From an uncultured Desulfatiglans sp. (GTDB lineage Bacteria > Desulfobacterota > DSM-4660 > Desulfatiglandales > Desulfatiglandaceae), in assembly GCA_900498135.1 (NCBI GenBank), contig LR026961.1:4579434-4643433 (forward strand): a stretch of DNA of 64,000 nucleotides. The letters run 5' to 3'. Both the position numbers and the translations under genes were made by a program. Positions 62,145 through 64,000 of the stretch are shown piece by piece; the first letter of the stretch is position 1, and each line of letters begins with the position of its first letter. Below the pieces are notes generated by a model that was given only the letters and a program-made list of their open reading frames with translations, was not told where the DNA came from and ran no database searches.

Positions 62145-63656
62145 GTGCGGGAAAGAGCCTATCTCAGGCAACGGTATGCCGCGATCTTCTCCGCTGTTGG
62201 TCTTATTTTCCTCATCGCCGCCGGTGTAATGGTGCTTCCTTTGTCGATGCTGCCGGCCTGCCCGGAAGAGACCGGGCACGCACCGGCGTTTCTTTTTCCC
62301 GCCGGATGCCTTGCGCTCCTGGGCGTTTTTCTGGCGCGGATCTGCCGTGTTTCCTCCCTTTCCGACCTTTCAGTCGAGGAGGGCGGCGTCATCGTTCTCA
62401 TCGGCTGGATCGTGGTCATGCTCTTTTCGGCATGGCCGTTTGTCTCCATCCTGAAGCTGCCGTTTTCACGCGCCCTTTTCGAGTCTGTCAGCGGATGGAC
62501 GACCACCGGTCTTTCGGTCGTCGATGTGGTTCAGGCAGGTCCATTGATCCTTTTTTGGCGCAGCCTGACACAGTTCGCCGGCGGCGCGGGTCTGGCCGTT
62601 ATCATGATGTCCGCCATCGTCGGACCCACGGGAGTAGGGATCTCGAGCGCTGAGGGTCGCGGGGAGCAACTGGCTCCCCAGATTCGGCAGTCCGCACGCC
62701 TGGTCATGATCATTTACAGCTCCTATGCCGCATCGGGGATATTGGCGTACTGGCTTGCCGGCATGTCGCCCTTCGATGCCGTCAACCACGCCTTTGCAGC
62801 CGTATCCACAGGGGGGTTCTCCACACGCGCCGCAAGCATAGGACACTGGAACTCAGCCGCCGTCGAGTGGGTCAGCCTGCCGCTGATGCTTCTCGGGAAC
62901 CTGAGTTTTGTGAGCGCCTGGTTGTTATGGCGCGGGAAATTCCGAATGGTGGGCAGAAGCGGAGAGATTCATCTCCTGGCTCTTCTCTTACCGTCCTCAG
63001 CGGCGGCCCTCTTCATGTTTACCTGCCGGGCGATCTATCCCAACCTCGATGAATCGATCCGAGTCGCAGTTTTCCAGACCTTCAGCGCCATGACCACCAC
63101 AGGGTTTTCAACGGTCGGCTACGGGAACTGGAATGGATTCGGGATGCTTCTGCTGATCCTATTGATGCTGATCGGCGGAGGCACCTGCTCTACGGCTGGA
63201 GGAATCAAGCAGTTCCGGGTCTATCTCTTTCTGAAGCTGCTCCTTTGGGAGCTGCAAAGACACCTCCTGCCCCGAACGGCGGTCCTGGAGCGCCCTGTCT
63301 GGGAGGGCGATGAACGGGTCTTTGTGGATGACGGCATGGTCCGGCAGGCAGCGGTCTTCATCTTCCTTTACCTCTCTACATGGCTGTTGGGCGTCCTGCT
63401 GCTCTGTGCCTGCGGATACACCCTGAGCGATTCGCTTTTCGAATTCGCATCGGCCGTCGGGACCGTCGGGCTGTCGGTAGGCATCACCTCGCCCCGGATG
63501 GCGGATGCAGCCCTTTGGGCGGAGATCTTCGGTATGTTCCTCGGCCGCCTGGAATTCATCGTAGTGATCGTCAGTCTGCTCAAACTTTACAGGGACATGA
63601 AATCGGCGGTGGCAAGAACAGCGAAACGAGAACCGATCACACTCCTTGACAAATAA
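62145..63656 (+). CDS. trkH: TrkH potassium uptake channel subunit
   Basis: A 503-residue inner-membrane protein with about ten helices and four pore repeats carrying TrkH selectivity filters (SVSGWTTTGLSVVD, AVSTGGFSTRAAS, SAMTTTGFSTVGYGNWN, SAVGTVGLSVGIT). Takes up K+ with the two upstream RCK proteins. GTG start 12 nt after trkA. Confidence 0.94.
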   Translation: MRERAYLRQRYAAIFSAVGLIFLIAAGVMVLPLSMLPACPEETGHAPAFLFPAGCLALLGVFLARICRVSSLSDLSVEEGGVIVLIGWIVVMLFSAWPFVSILKLPFSRALFESVSGWTTTGLSVVDVVQAGPLILFWRSLTQFAGGAGLAVIMMSAIVGPTGVGISSAEGRGEQLAPQIRQSARLVMIIYSSYAASGILAYWLAGMSPFDAVNHAFAAVSTGGFSTRAASIGHWNSAAVEWVSLPLMLLGNLSFVSAWLLWRGKFRMVGRSGEIHLLALLLPSSAAALFMFTCRAIYPNLDESIRVAVFQTFSAMTTTGFSTVGYGNWNGFGMLLLILLMLIGGGTCSTAGGIKQFRVYLFLKLLLWELQRHLLPRTAVLERPVWEGDERVFVDDGMVRQAAVFIFLYLSTWLLGVLLLCACGYTLSDSLFEFASAVGTVGLSVGITSPRMADAALWAEIFGMFLGRLEFIVVIVSLLKLYRDMKSAVARTAKREPITLLDK

Positions 63657-63760
63657 ACAATCGGCCTTGTTATATTGATTCAGCTGGAAGGAAAAGTCGG
63701 AACTGGACCTGAAGACCGGTTTCCAAGCCCAGGTTTCCTCTCCTTCCGAGTCCGGGATGT

Positions 63761-63880
63761 TCAGAGAATCACCCCCTCCCCCCGGAGCGCATCGATCTCC
63801 TCCCTGCTGCAGCCTTCCCCCAGCAGGATCTCGTCAGTGTGCTGCCCCAGACCTGGGTCGGCGCGCGTACAGTACGCTTG
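63761..63880 (-). pseudogene. C-terminal remnant of a class III (CaiB/BaiF) CoA-transferase
   Basis: The minus frame ends DPGLGQHTDEILLGEGCSREEIDALRGEGVIL-stop, matching the usual end of formyl-CoA-transferase-family proteins (GQHTxEIL...YxxEEIxxLRAxGVI). About 40 residues remain; the rest of the enzyme (some 350 residues) is missing because a tRNA terminator lies right upstream. It may have been left by integration or recombination next to the tRNA. Confidence 0.65.
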
Positions 63881-63890
63881 CATGGAGCCC

Positions 63891-63931
63891 GAAAAACAAA
63901 AAAAGGGGCTACGGCTTATGACCGTAACCCC
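63891..63931 (-). terminator. Intrinsic terminator of the tRNA-fMet gene
   Basis: On the minus strand, GGGG-TTACGG and CCGTAG-CCCC arms (63905-63931) form a stable hairpin, followed by a run of eight T, a G and more T. It lies 10 bp after the 3' end of the tRNA. Confidence 0.88.
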
Positions 63932-63941
63932 TTGAATTTCC

Positions 63942-64000
<59 letters not shown>

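Overview
The window looks like the chromosome of an anaerobic, GC-rich Gram-negative bacterium of the former Deltaproteobacteria (Desulfobacterota), probably a sulfate reducer or syntroph-like organism. This is inferred from system II cytochrome c maturation (ResB/CcsA), several multiheme c-type cytochromes, a porin-cytochrome conduit, molybdate/tungstate uptake genes, a selenocysteine peroxiredoxin and many outer-membrane proteins. No ribosomal or other phylogenetic marker is present, so the species stays open.

Layout. 1-9.5 kb: radC, a peroxiredoxin whose catalytic residue is encoded by an in-frame TGA, an outer-membrane porin with an oxyanion ABC importer (ATPase, two permeases, binding protein), and ccsA/resB. 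9.8-11.4 kb: an unknown gene overlapping a DUF2080 gene, then tRNA-Leu. 11.4-19.7 kb: a copper-handling island (SHOCT protein, CopB, CopA, PepSY proteins, CPH-type Cu ATPase). 19.7-21.4 kb: an AT-rich stretch with a truncated lactate dehydrogenase. 21.4-28.8 kb: two redox modules, a CHRD protein/octaheme cytochrome/MtrB-like porin set, and a membrane protein/[2Fe-2S] ferredoxin/cytochrome b/heptaheme cytochrome operon, then a histidine kinase. 28.8-34.7 kb: gene relics, an NCS2 permease with a Cache-domain protein, a decayed ISL3 transposase and a thioredoxin-like protein. 34.7-44.9 kb: a coherent TonB-dependent system (two double-domain sulfite-oxidase-fold proteins, a WtpA-like binding protein, receptor, Ca-repeat protein, ExbB/ExbD/TonB, exported deaminase). 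45.2-63.7 kb: mostly housekeeping and envelope genes (threonine dehydratase, patatin autotransporter, 6-phosphogluconolactonase, CPA2 antiporter with a CBS protein, MBL hydrolase, RlmI-like methyltransferase, OsmC, giant DUF748/AsmA-like protein, ImmA/IrrE peptidase, Trk potassium system). The end holds a CoA-transferase relic and a partial initiator tRNA.

Three things stand out. (1) A dispersed palindromic repeat of about 175 or 227 bp, present at 11 sites in both orientations. One copy splits a SHOCT gene and is flanked by a 4-bp duplication whose removal restores the reading frame, so these are MITE-like mobile elements. (2) Two genes have an in-frame TGA exactly where a catalytic or cluster-binding cysteine belongs: a peroxiredoxin (a known selenoprotein type) and a [2Fe-2S] ferredoxin (I know of no such family; the alternative is a broken gene, since its start codon is also abnormal). 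(3) The TonB-linked cluster at 34.7-44.9 kb, which combines a tungstate/molybdate binding protein, sulfite-oxidase-fold proteins and a secreted nucleobase-type deaminase, suggests uptake of a metal-oxyanion chelate or a pterin/nucleotide-type cofactor.
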